Assembly: GCA_001603275.1 (NCBI GenBank)
Contig: LUYM01000014.1
Coordinates: 86,150 to 150,149 of the forward strand
Reading direction: 5' to 3'
Length of the DNA: 64,000 nt
Source of the DNA: Actinomycetales bacterium Actino_02
GTDB lineage: Bacteria > Actinomycetota > Actinomycetes > Propionibacteriales > Propionibacteriaceae
Part shown: in pieces, positions 27,866-35,106 of the stretch
Position numbering within the stretch: the stretch's first letter is position 1
How the letters are laid out: the number at the start of each line of letters is the position of its first letter
Translations under genes and position numbers: made by a program
Notes under the pieces: model-generated
Seen by the model: only the letters and a program-made list of their open reading frames with translations
Told to the model about the DNA's origin: nothing
Databases searched by the model: none

Positions 27866-28300
27866 ATGTCGCCCGAAAAGCCGCATTCCGGCGGACGCTT
27901 TGCGCGACGAGGCCTTGTCACCGCAACTCAACTCACTCGACCTACGGTGTGGCGAACGGCGAACGGTGACGAGCTGGAGTCTTGCGCGGGGGATTGGTGG
28001 GTGCGCAGTCCGAGCGGTGATGAGCGGGGGGTTGCGGCATCTGAGTTCCATCACCTCTACGAGTTGGTATCGGGAAGTCAGTACCGGCGGATCGGTGAAG
28101 TGTCTGCTCGGCCAGCTCGTACGGGCGAAGTCATCCAGTCTTTGGAGGGCCCTACCGAAGCAGACGACGGCTCCTGGGTGGTGACCGATCCTCGAGGCAA
28201 CTCGTGGGTGGTACCTGGCGAAGTCTTTCGCAGAGAGTACTCAGAAGCGGTCAGGGAGTCGGAGCCGGGGGCCGAGGATCGGCCAGGGGTGCGCGACTAG
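27866..28300 (+). CDS. small duplicated-module protein of the TIR/SLATT island
   Basis: 144-residue soluble protein I cannot name. It contains two copies of a ~45-residue module (about residues 28-67 and 83-129). Each has G-D/S-W-x-V-x-x-P-x-G, then a W/V-rich strand, then an F-x-x-x-Y end (GDWWVRSPSGD with EFHHLY, and GSWVVTDPRGN with VFRREY). The module resembles PGDYG-type domains, judged by eye. About one-third of codons end in A or T, against roughly 15% in the nearby thymidine kinase gene, hinting at horizontal transfer. The start is ATG at 27866, behind a strong GGAGGTGAGG. It diverges from the SLATT gene, so an effector-linked accessory or sensor role is possible but unproven. Confidence 0.7.
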   Translation: MSPEKPHSGGRFARRGLVTATQLTRPTVWRTANGDELESCAGDWWVRSPSGDERGVAASEFHHLYELVSGSQYRRIGEVSARPARTGEVIQSLEGPTEADDGSWVVTDPRGNSWVVPGEVFRREYSEAVRESEPGAEDRPGVRD

Positions 28301-28305
28301 CGCCA

Positions 28306-29298
28306 TCACCAGAGCGGGTGAATCGCGTCGCGAAGCAACTCGTCGTAGGTCTGGCGAATCACCGCGTCGAAGGCGGCAAGATCGAAGCCGCCGTCGAGAA
28401 GTTGTGCTGCGGACGCGTTGGCTGCCGCCTGAGCGACATTGCGGGCCCCGGGGATCACGGTGGTCACCCCCGGTCGGGAGGCGATCCAGGCCAGCGTTGC
28501 GGCAGGCAGGCTCACTCCGTCGGGGAGCGCGGCGGCCAGACGTGCGGCAGCGCGCAGACCCAGCTCGTAGTCGACGCCGGAGAAGGTCTCGCCACGGTCG
28601 AAGGCCTCGCCGTTCCGGTTGTAGCTGCGATGGTCGTTGGCGGCGAAGCTGGTGGTGCTGGTGTAGCGCCCTGACAGCAGTCCGGACGCCAGCGGCACCC
28701 GGGCAAAGACGGCCACGCCGGCGGCTGCGGCGGCAGGCAGCACCTCATCCAGCGGCTTGAGCCGGAACGGGTTGAAGATGATCTGCACGTTGGTGACCCG
28801 CGGACGCGAGATCGCCGCCAACGCCTGCTCACAGGTCTCCACCGAGACTCCGTAAGCGGCGATGGTGTGGTCGGCCACCAGGTCGTCCAGCGCGTCGTAG
28901 GTGGCATCGGATTCGATCACCGCAGTCGGCGGGCAGTGCAGTTGGACCAGGTCGAGGGTGTCCATGCCAAGGTTGCGCCGAGAGCGATCGGTCCAGGCGC
29001 GGAAGTTCTCCGGGACGTAGTTGGCCGGTTCCTGGGCCATCCGTCGGCCCATCTTGGTGGCCACCGTGACCCGATGGCCCGGCCGCGCCGCCAGGAAACT
29101 GGCGATCAGCGACTCGCTGCGTCCATCGCCGTAGACATCGGCGGTATCGAAGAGGGTGACCCCGGCGTCCAGGGAGGCGGCCAGGACGGCGTCGGCGTCG
29201 GCAGGGCTCACTTCGCCCCAGTCGGCGCCCAGCTGCCAGGTACCCAGGCCGATGGCGGAGAGCTGACGTCCGGTGCGTCCCAGTGGGCGGTACTGCAT
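28306..29298 (-). CDS. aldo/keto reductase
   Basis: 330-residue NADPH-dependent TIM-barrel oxidoreductase. The catalytic tetrad is visible: Asp in LFDTADVYG, Tyr in the same motif, Lys in VATKMG and His in LVQLHCPP. The C-terminal nucleotide-binding motif is VIPGARNVAQAAAN. The start is ATG at 29298, because GAGAGG lies nine bases upstream, whereas it abuts the ATG at 29307. The substrate is unknown. It marks the return to ordinary GC-rich codon use after the accessory island and ends five bases from the convergent small gene. Confidence 0.93.
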   Translation of the reverse strand: MQYRPLGRTGRQLSAIGLGTWQLGADWGEVSPADADAVLAASLDAGVTLFDTADVYGDGRSESLIASFLAARPGHRVTVATKMGRRMAQEPANYVPENFRAWTDRSRRNLGMDTLDLVQLHCPPTAVIESDATYDALDDLVADHTIAAYGVSVETCEQALAAISRPRVTNVQIIFNPFRLKPLDEVLPAAAAAGVAVFARVPLASGLLSGRYTSTTSFAANDHRSYNRNGEAFDRGETFSGVDYELGLRAAARLAAALPDGVSLPAATLAWIASRPGVTTVIPGARNVAQAAANASAAQLLDGGFDLAAFDAVIRQTYDELLRDAIHPLW

Positions 29299-29399
29299 TG
29301 TCGGCATCCTCTCGTCGGCCTGACTGCGATCGTAGGCAGCCTAGTGGTCCTCCGACCGAGAAGCCGCGGAGTAGGCGTAGTCGTCCGCGGTGGGCGAGA

Positions 29400-30050
29400 A
29401 TGGCCGACGTGGCGGAACTGATCTTCTTCACCGGGCCGATGGATTGCGGCAAGTCGACGCTGGCGCTCCAGGTGGCCTACACCGAGAACTCCGCCGGACG
29501 TCAGGGACGGCTGTTCACCCGACTCGACCGGGCCGGCGGAGCCGTGATCAGCTCCCGAATTGGGCTGGACGCGCCCGCCCTGGAGGTCGACGATGAACTC
29601 GATTTCTGGCGCTACGTCGTTACCGAGCTGACCGGCGGGAAGCGGATCGACTATCTGGTCTGCGACGAGGCCCAGTTCTACCTCAGCGGTCACATCGACC
29701 AGCTGGCCCGGATCGTCGATGAGCTGCAGATCGACGTGTTCTGTTTCGGCATCCTGACCGACTTCCGCACCCAGCTGTTCCCGGCGTCGCGACGACTTGT
29801 CGAGTTGTGCGATCGGATGGAGATTCTGCAGGTGCGTCCACGCTGTTGGTGTGGCGAGCCGGCCACCCACAACGCGCGGACCGTCGACGGCGTGATGGTC
29901 ACCGAGGGCAGCCAGGTGGTGGTCGGCGACACCGACTCGGGGCAGATTTCCTACCAAGTGCTGTGCCGTCGGCACCATCGACGCCGCCTGACCAAGGAGA
30001 TCGCAGCGGTCACGCTCAGTCCGGAGCCGCTGCCCTTCGAGCGCAGCTAG
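29400..30050 (+). CDS. tdk: thymidine kinase
   Basis: 216-residue cytoplasmic enzyme phosphorylating thymidine to dTMP in the salvage pathway. The P-loop is GPMDCGKST, DEAQF carries the catalytic Glu, and the zinc-binding lasso domain has RCWCG and a late Cys (VLCRRHH). The start is the ATG at 29400 (MADVAELIFF), 13 residues before the P-loop as in homologues; an in-frame open stretch upstream is not conserved-looking. It ends three bases from the convergent sepH stop. Confidence 0.94.
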   Translation: MADVAELIFFTGPMDCGKSTLALQVAYTENSAGRQGRLFTRLDRAGGAVISSRIGLDAPALEVDDELDFWRYVVTELTGGKRIDYLVCDEAQFYLSGHIDQLARIVDELQIDVFCFGILTDFRTQLFPASRRLVELCDRMEILQVRPRCWCGEPATHNARTVDGVMVTEGSQVVVGDTDSGQISYQVLCRRHHRRRLTKEIAAVTLSPEPLPFERS

Positions 30051-30053
30051 GTC

Positions 30054-31106
30054 TCAGTCGCGCTTCTTGGGAGACCCGAACATGATCTCGTCCCAGCTGG
30101 GCACCTGAGCCCGCTTGCGCTTGCCCCGGGTGGGCGGGGCTGCCTCGGTGGGCTCGTCGGCCGGCAAGGGGAGCTGTTCGGGCTCAACGGGGTGTAGCTG
30201 GGTCACCACGGGCTGCGGCTCAGGGGTGGGTTCCGGTTCGGGGTCGGTGACCGCGTCCAGCACCGGCACCGCTGCCGAGCCGTCCAGCGGACGAATCAGG
30301 CCGGCATAGATCTGCACGGAGTCCTCATCAAAGCTGGACAGCATGTCGTAGAGGACGTCCAGGTTCGAGTCGTGGCCGGGGACGAGGTCGTAGACCCCGT
30401 CGACCTCGGCCAACTCGGCCTCGGTGTAGGCATCGTCGGTGTCCTCGCCGACGTAATCGTCCGGCAGCGGCTGGGTGTCCTCGGGGTCTGCCGCCTCATC
30501 GACGCGGGGCTGCACCACTCGGACCAAGGCCAGATCCTCGTTGAGGCCCACGGTGGGCTCAGCCTCCTCGTCACGGCGGCGGCGGCCCGGCTGTGGGCCG
30601 TGTGAGGCGGAGTGCAGCCCGAGCAACCAGCGGGCGTCATCGTTTTCGGCCACCGAGAATCGTCCCGAGGCGTCGTAGCTGAACAGGGCCTCGCGACGGG
30701 CCTTTCCGGACTCGTACTCGACCCGTACCTGCCAACGGCGTCCCTCGAGCTTCCACGCGTCCCAGATGACGGATTCCAGCTCGACCCCGCGAGAGCCGAG
30801 TCGATCGGCGACGACCTGGGCCAGGTTGCGGTGCGCAATCGTCTCTCCGCTGCGTCGCACCGGATGTGACTGGGCTTGGGCGGCAATGTACTCCCGCTCG
30901 GCGATCACCGGGGCGGCGAATGGCTCCACCCAGTCCGTGGTCATCCCGGCGAGACGAGCAACTTCGGCCACGCTCTCGCCGCTGCGGATGCGCGCCTGAA
31001 TCTCCCTCGGGGTCAGAGCGCTTTCCATGTCGATCTCCAGCGGTGAGCTCTCCGGCGACGGACGTAGCGCGACACCAGGGTTGGCCGGCGGCTCGTTGTG
31101 CGTCAT
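30054..31106 (-). CDS. sepH: septation protein SepH (DUF3071), shortened N-terminus
   Basis: 350 residues. SepH helps FtsZ assemble during division in Streptomyces and mycobacteria. Matching features are ALTPREIQARIRSGESVAEVA, a helix-turn-helix, the following IAHRNLAQVVADRL domain, a long acidic/proline-rich linker, and the C-terminal VPSWDEIMFG motif. The ~40-residue beta-rich segment that normally precedes the helix-turn-helix is absent. From the best start (ATG 31106, AGAGAGG upstream) only MTHNEPPANPG and a Pro/Ser stretch come first, and no remnant was seen in other frames. It diverges from the DUF4193 gene across 186 bases. Confidence 0.9.
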   Translation of the reverse strand: MTHNEPPANPGVALRPSPESSPLEIDMESALTPREIQARIRSGESVAEVARLAGMTTDWVEPFAAPVIAEREYIAAQAQSHPVRRSGETIAHRNLAQVVADRLGSRGVELESVIWDAWKLEGRRWQVRVEYESGKARREALFSYDASGRFSVAENDDARWLLGLHSASHGPQPGRRRRDEEAEPTVGLNEDLALVRVVQPRVDEAADPEDTQPLPDDYVGEDTDDAYTEAELAEVDGVYDLVPGHDSNLDVLYDMLSSFDEDSVQIYAGLIRPLDGSAAVPVLDAVTDPEPEPTPEPQPVVTQLHPVEPEQLPLPADEPTEAAPPTRGKRKRAQVPSWDEIMFGSPKKRD

Positions 31107-31292
31107 CGCCTCTCTTTCGGCTTGCGTACGCAGGTAACCTACCAAGCCGATGGGCAGATGCCGGTGTGGACCGGCCGTGGATCTGCACAAGCACCACTGT
31201 TGCGCGAATAAGACGGGGCGCGCATGTGGTATGCATTCCTGGCACCATAAGGCCGCAATCAGCCGCCCCGGAACGGAGATGAACAAGAAGTC

Positions 31293-31589
31293 ATGGCGAC
31301 CGACTACGACGCTCCTCGCAAGAGTGACGAGGAGAGCGAAGACTCGATCGAGGAACTCAAGACCAGACGCAACGACAAGAACTCGGGCAAGGTCGATGAG
31401 GATGAGGTCGAAGCGGCCGAGGCCTTCGAGTTGCCCGGCGCAGACCTCTCTCATGAGGAACTGACCGTTCGCGTCCTGCCCCGACAGGCAGACGAGTTCA
31501 CCTGCGGATCCTGCTTCCTGGTGAAGCACCGCAGTCAGATTGCCGAAGTACGCGGTGGTATCAGCTACTGCGTGGACTGCGCAGGCTGA
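31293..31589 (+). CDS. DUF4193 family protein
   Basis: 98-residue conserved actinobacterial protein (homologue of mycobacterial Rv2699c). The N-terminal half is acidic and disordered (SIEELKTRRNDKNSG), and the C-terminal half carries a four-Cys zinc-ribbon-like pattern: CGSC, then CVDC at the end. The function is unknown. The 186-base region upstream (31107-31292) contains A/T-rich stretches, but I could not pick a convincing promoter or a strong ribosome site. The location beside dut and DUF3710 matches the mycobacterial order. Confidence 0.9.
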   Translation: MATDYDAPRKSDEESEDSIEELKTRRNDKNSGKVDEDEVEAAEAFELPGADLSHEELTVRVLPRQADEFTCGSCFLVKHRSQIAEVRGGISYCVDCAG

Positions 31590-31613
31590 AATCCGCTGTC
31601 GGCGGGCCCGCGC

Positions 31614-31907
31614 TCAGATTCTGAGCGTGGTCTTGCCGACTCGCGGCGCAGGCTTACCGGTGGCTGCCGCCCATCGCGACGCAGCGAAACGGTTCGCCAT
31701 CAGCTGAGTGAGCCCGATGCCCACCCCGCTGGCCAGCGCCCAGGTGAGGGCGCGACGCAGGGGTACCTGCGGGTCGTTCGGCTCCGGCGGCTCGTCGCCG
31801 GTGGCCAGTTCCCAGGCAGCAGTGACCACCTTGACCGCCACGGCAGTGGCGATGGTGGACGTGGCTGCCGTGACCAGGCTCCAGACCAACTTCTCCGAGA
31901 TTTCCAC
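31614..31907 (-). CDS. DUF4235 family membrane protein
   Basis: 97-residue small protein with two hydrophobic helices (about residues 8-32 and 52-70) separated by the family hallmark WELATGDEPPEPNDP. It is probably in the cytoplasmic membrane; the function is unknown. The start is GTG at 31907, with GGGAGG about five bases upstream. It is convergent with the DUF4193 gene and divergent from dut. Confidence 0.85.
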   Translation of the reverse strand: MEISEKLVWSLVTAATSTIATAVAVKVVTAAWELATGDEPPEPNDPQVPLRRALTWALASGVGIGLTQLMANRFAASRWAAATGKPAPRVGKTTLRI

Positions 31908-31980
31908 AACTACCTCCCACTTGGCATCATGCCGTGCCCTTCGGCGCCGGGCAATGGTCGGACGCGGCTAGACTGCGCGC

Positions 31981-32481
31981 GTGACCAGCCAGAGCACCCC
32001 GGTCGGCTTCGTCCGGCTCGATCCCGGAATGCCCGTGCCGCGCTACGCCCATCGCGGCGATGCCGGCGCTGATCTGGCCATTTCCGAGGACTGCGAACTG
32101 GCTCCCGGCGAGCGCAAGGTGGTCGGCACCGGCCTTGCTCTGGTGCTTCCGGAGGGCTGGGCCGGCTTCGTCCATCCGCGCTCGGGGCTAGCCGCACGCA
32201 GCGGGCTCACCATCGTGAATGCCCCCGGCACCATCGATGCCGGATACCGCGGTGAAGTGCGGATCTGCCTGCTCAACACCGATCAGCACACCCCGATCAC
32301 GCTGGCCAGGGGCGACTTGGTAGCGCAACTGGTGGTGCAGCGGGTCGAGGTCGTCGATTTCATCGAGTTGGACGATTTGCCCGACAGCGATCGGGGTTCG
32401 GGCGGCTACGGTTCTACCGGAGGAGTGGCCCAGTGGCGTGGCCCTTCGCTGCAGCACACGGAAACTGAGGTGGGTAAGTGA
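31981..32481 (+). CDS. dut: dUTP diphosphatase
   Basis: 166-residue trimeric dUTPase that hydrolyses dUTP to dUMP, keeping uracil out of DNA and feeding dTMP synthesis. Conserved motifs are [26 protein letters not shown] with the catalytic Asp and Tyr, and the C-terminal [11 protein letters not shown] arm. TAGACT ends exactly six bases before the GTG start, so the mRNA is probably leaderless. Its stop overlaps the next ATG (TGATG), beginning a three-gene coupled unit with DUF3710 and the OB-fold gene. Confidence 0.96.
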   Translation: MTSQSTPVGFVRLDPGMPVPRYAHRGDAGADLAISEDCELAPGERKVVGTGLALVLPEGWAGFVHPRSGLAARSGLTIVNAPGTIDAGYRGEVRICLLNTDQHTPITLARGDLVAQLVVQRVEVVDFIELDDLPDSDRGSGGYGSTGGVAQWRGPSLQHTETEVGK

Positions 32482-33203
32482 TGTTCGGTCGCAAACGCAA
32501 GGTCGAGGACGTCCAGACCGAGGCGACGGTCGTTGACGAGTCGGTCACCGAACTGGATGAGGTGGACGCGACCGACGCCGATGAGCTCGACTCTGATCTG
32601 GATGCGGTCGAGCCTCCCGAAGCGCCGGAGTTGGCAGAGGTCGACTGGCGGGCCGAGGGTCCGTTCGACTATGACGAGGTTGAGCTCGGCCACGATGCGG
32701 TCAACCGGATCGATCTGGGCTCGCTGATCGTCACCCCCTGGGAGGGGCTGGGGGTCCAGCTGCAGGTCGACGAGGCGACACGGGTGGTCCAGGCCATCAC
32801 CTGTGTGTGGGAGGAGTCCGGGCTGGAGGTCGTGCTGTTCGCGGCGCCGGTGAGCGGCGGCCTGGCCCACGATCTGCGCGAGGAACTGGTCGAAGAGACC
32901 GAGACCGCCGGCGGCAAGGCGACCTTCGAGGACGGCCCGTTCGGCCCGCAGCTGAAGCGAGTGATCCCGCAGCCGGGTCCCAAGGGCGAGCAACTGTTCC
33001 ACGTCTCTCAGGTGTGGTTCGCGGAGGGTCCGCGCTGGCTTCTGCGCGGCACTCTGCTGGGCGAGGCCGCTCTGGCTGATCCGGCCGATCCGAAGGCGCT
33101 GCCCTTCGTCGAGTTCTTCCGCAACCTGGTGGTACGACGTGGCGGCAAGCCGATGGTGCCGGGCGAGGTGATCGGGCTCAAGCTGCCGGAAGGGGTGCAG
33201 TGA
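32481..33203 (+). CDS. DUF3710 family protein
   Basis: 240-residue actinobacterial protein of unknown function, homologous to mycobacterial Rv2696c. An N-terminal Arg/Lys start (FGRKRKVE) and an acidic low-complexity stretch (to about residue 70) precede a conserved globular domain with GPFDYDEVE, RIDLGSLIVTPWEG and VVRRGGKPMVPGE. ATG at 32481 is preferred over GTG three bases earlier because GAGGTGGG is well spaced and the start overlaps the dut stop. Its own stop overlaps the OB-fold gene start in the same way. Confidence 0.9.
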   Translation: MFGRKRKVEDVQTEATVVDESVTELDEVDATDADELDSDLDAVEPPEAPELAEVDWRAEGPFDYDEVELGHDAVNRIDLGSLIVTPWEGLGVQLQVDEATRVVQAITCVWEESGLEVVLFAAPVSGGLAHDLREELVEETETAGGKATFEDGPFGPQLKRVIPQPGPKGEQLFHVSQVWFAEGPRWLLRGTLLGEAALADPADPKALPFVEFFRNLVVRRGGKPMVPGEVIGLKLPEGVQ

Positions 33204-33571
33204 TGGCTGCTGAGAATCGCCTGGTCCGGGCGTTGCGCCGACTCGGTGCGTCCAATGCCGAGCTTGAGTCCGAGGCTCGTCAGAAGGTGGTCGAAGAGGT
33301 CGGAGCCAACCCGATCAGCGCGGTGAAGGACCGAGAGTTCGCCCGGATGCGCGGCACGATCGCCATCTTGAGCATGAAGCCGCGCGGCGGCACGCCGTGG
33401 TTGGAGGCGGAGTTCACCGACGGGTCGGGAACGGTCACCCTGATCTGGATGGGGCGTCGGGCGATTCCGGGGATCACGGCCGGCCGGGAACTCATCGTCT
33501 CCGGCCGGGTGTCCTTCGTGGACGGCGAGCGCCGCCTATACAACCCGTTCTACGAACTGGTGCCGGTCTGA
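33203..33571 (+). CDS. OB-fold nucleic-acid-binding protein
   Basis: 122 residues with a short helical N-terminus (RALRRLGASNAELESEA) and an OB fold containing RGTIAILSMKPRGG, LEAEFTDGSGTVTLIWMGRR and VSFVDGERRLYNPFYEL. This matches the mycobacterial Rv2694c-type proteins. It probably binds single-stranded nucleic acid; the target is unknown. The ATG overlaps the DUF3710 stop, and AAGGGG lies upstream. It is convergent with the TrkA gene, one base between stops. The DUF3159 gene often next to it in mycobacteria is not present here. Confidence 0.87.
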   Translation: MAAENRLVRALRRLGASNAELESEARQKVVEEVGANPISAVKDREFARMRGTIAILSMKPRGGTPWLEAEFTDGSGTVTLIWMGRRAIPGITAGRELIVSGRVSFVDGERRLYNPFYELVPV

Positions 33572-33572
33572 T

Positions 33573-34244
33573 CTACTCGGCCACGGCGCGCGGGACCAGG
33601 TACTGGGCCAACGCCGCCTCATAGCTGGGGTTGGCCACAAACAGCAGTTCGTCCTCGGCCTCGAGAGCGGAATCACGCTCCGGTGCGCGAGCGGCACCGT
33701 CGCGGATGATGGTGACCAGCACCGCATCCCCGGGCAGATCCAGATCCGCCACCCGGGTGCCGACCCGGGGCGAGCCCTCCGGCAGGGTCATCTCGACCAG
33801 GTTGGTGTGACCGCCGCGGAAGCTGAACAACCGGACCAGATCGCCGACGGTGACGGCCTCCTCGACCAGCGCGCACATCAGGCGCGGCGTCGACACGGCC
33901 ACATCGACACCCCACAGCTCGTCGAACATCCACTCATTGCTCGGGTGGTTCACCCGGCCGACGGTGCGGGGCACTCCGAACTCGGTCCGGGCCAGCAGCG
34001 AGTGGACGAGATTGGCCTTGTCGTCACCGGTGGCCGCGATGGCGACGTCACAGGAGTCGAGGTTGGCCTCTTCGAGGCTGGCCAGCTCGCACGCGTCGGC
34101 CAGCAACCACTCGGCCTCGGGGACGCTGTCGGGCTTGATGGCGTTCGGGTCGCGATCAATCAACAGCACCTTGTGGCCGTTGGCAATCAACTCACGAGCG
34201 ATGGACCGGCCGACGTTCCCGGCCCCGGCAATGGCTACCCGCAT
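33573..34244 (-). CDS. TrkA-type potassium uptake regulatory protein (second copy)
   Basis: 223 residues: an RCK_N Rossmann domain (GAGNVGRSIA dinucleotide loop, LLIDRDP acidic strand end) and an RCK_C domain (GTRVADLDLPGDAVLVTIIRDG). It forms the cytoplasmic gating ring of a Trk/Ktr potassium transporter and responds to NAD(H) or ATP. It lies 11 bases after another trkA-like gene, as ceoB-ceoC do in mycobacteria. No potassium-translocating TrkH/KtrB membrane subunit is in the window. Confidence 0.9.
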   Translation of the reverse strand: MRVAIAGAGNVGRSIARELIANGHKVLLIDRDPNAIKPDSVPEAEWLLADACELASLEEANLDSCDVAIAATGDDKANLVHSLLARTEFGVPRTVGRVNHPSNEWMFDELWGVDVAVSTPRLMCALVEEAVTVGDLVRLFSFRGGHTNLVEMTLPEGSPRVGTRVADLDLPGDAVLVTIIRDGAARAPERDSALEAEDELLFVANPSYEAALAQYLVPRAVAE

Positions 34245-34255
34245 TCCTGTGCCTT

Positions 34256-34918
34256 TCAGTGCTCGGCCGGGGCCTGGCCGAGGGTGTCTTCGACATCGGT
34301 GACCAGTTCGTTGCTCACGGCGGCATAGATCAGGTCGCCGTCCTGGAACACCGTCTGGTCGTTGGGGACGATTCCGGAGCCGAACCGCATCAGGAACGGA
34401 ATCTTGCAGGAGGACGCCTTCTCCATGGCGGCCACCTTGGTGCCGACCCAGGCAGGGTCAACGTGCACTTCCACCAGTCGGACCGAACCGGACGGGTCGC
34501 GCCACTGCGGCTCTGAACCCGAGGGCAACAGTCGGCGCAGCACCATGTCGGCGGCCCAGCGCACGGTGGCGACTGAGGGAATGCCCAGCCGCTCGTACAC
34601 CTCTGCGCGGCCCTGGTCGTAGATCCGGGCCACCACATTGGTGACTTCGAACGTCTCCCGCACGACTCGGGCGGCCAAGATGTTGGAGTTGTCGCCGCTG
34701 GAGACCGCTGCGAAGCCGTCCGCCTTCTCGATCCCTGCGCGGATCAGCACCTGGCGATCAAAACCGACTCCCTTGACGGTCTTGCCCTGGAAGTCCGGGC
34801 CGAGCCGACGAAAGGCGTCTTGGACGATGTCGATCACTGCGACCGAGTGCCCGCGGCGTTCCAGGGCCCGAGCCAGGGACGACCCCACGCGTCCGCAACC
34901 CATGATGACGATGTGCAT
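34256..34918 (-). CDS. TrkA-type potassium uptake regulatory protein (first copy)
   Basis: 220 residues with RCK_N (MGCGRVGSSLARAL, VAVIDI) and RCK_C halves. It is the upstream partner of the trkA-like gene at 33573-34244; a heteromeric ring is likely. The start is ATG at 34918, with GCGGAGG nine bases upstream, and the Rossmann domain starts immediately; the longer open frame adds unrelated sequence. It diverges from the APC permease gene across about 190 bases. Confidence 0.9.
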   Translation of the reverse strand: MHIVIMGCGRVGSSLARALERRGHSVAVIDIVQDAFRRLGPDFQGKTVKGVGFDRQVLIRAGIEKADGFAAVSSGDNSNILAARVVRETFEVTNVVARIYDQGRAEVYERLGIPSVATVRWAADMVLRRLLPSGSEPQWRDPSGSVRLVEVHVDPAWVGTKVAAMEKASSCKIPFLMRFGSGIVPNDQTVFQDGDLIYAAVSNELVTDVEDTLGQAPAEH

Positions 34919-35106
34919 CGCCGACGCCTCCGCTCGTAATGGCTGTTGCTGCGTGGATGACCTTACCGGCACTGGCGCTCGGCGCTGAATCACCGCGACC
35001 TGAGCTGACGCTACACCGCCCAACCGGGGCTGGCAGGGTCGGCACGGCGGGGCAGATCGGCGACACAGGTGGGTTTCGACGCCGAGGTGGCATAGGGTGC
35101 GTCTAC

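Noticed and set aside
25226..28305. TIR/SLATT island as a prophage or insertion element
   Set aside because: No integrase, transposase, tRNA target or flanking direct repeat was seen at either edge.
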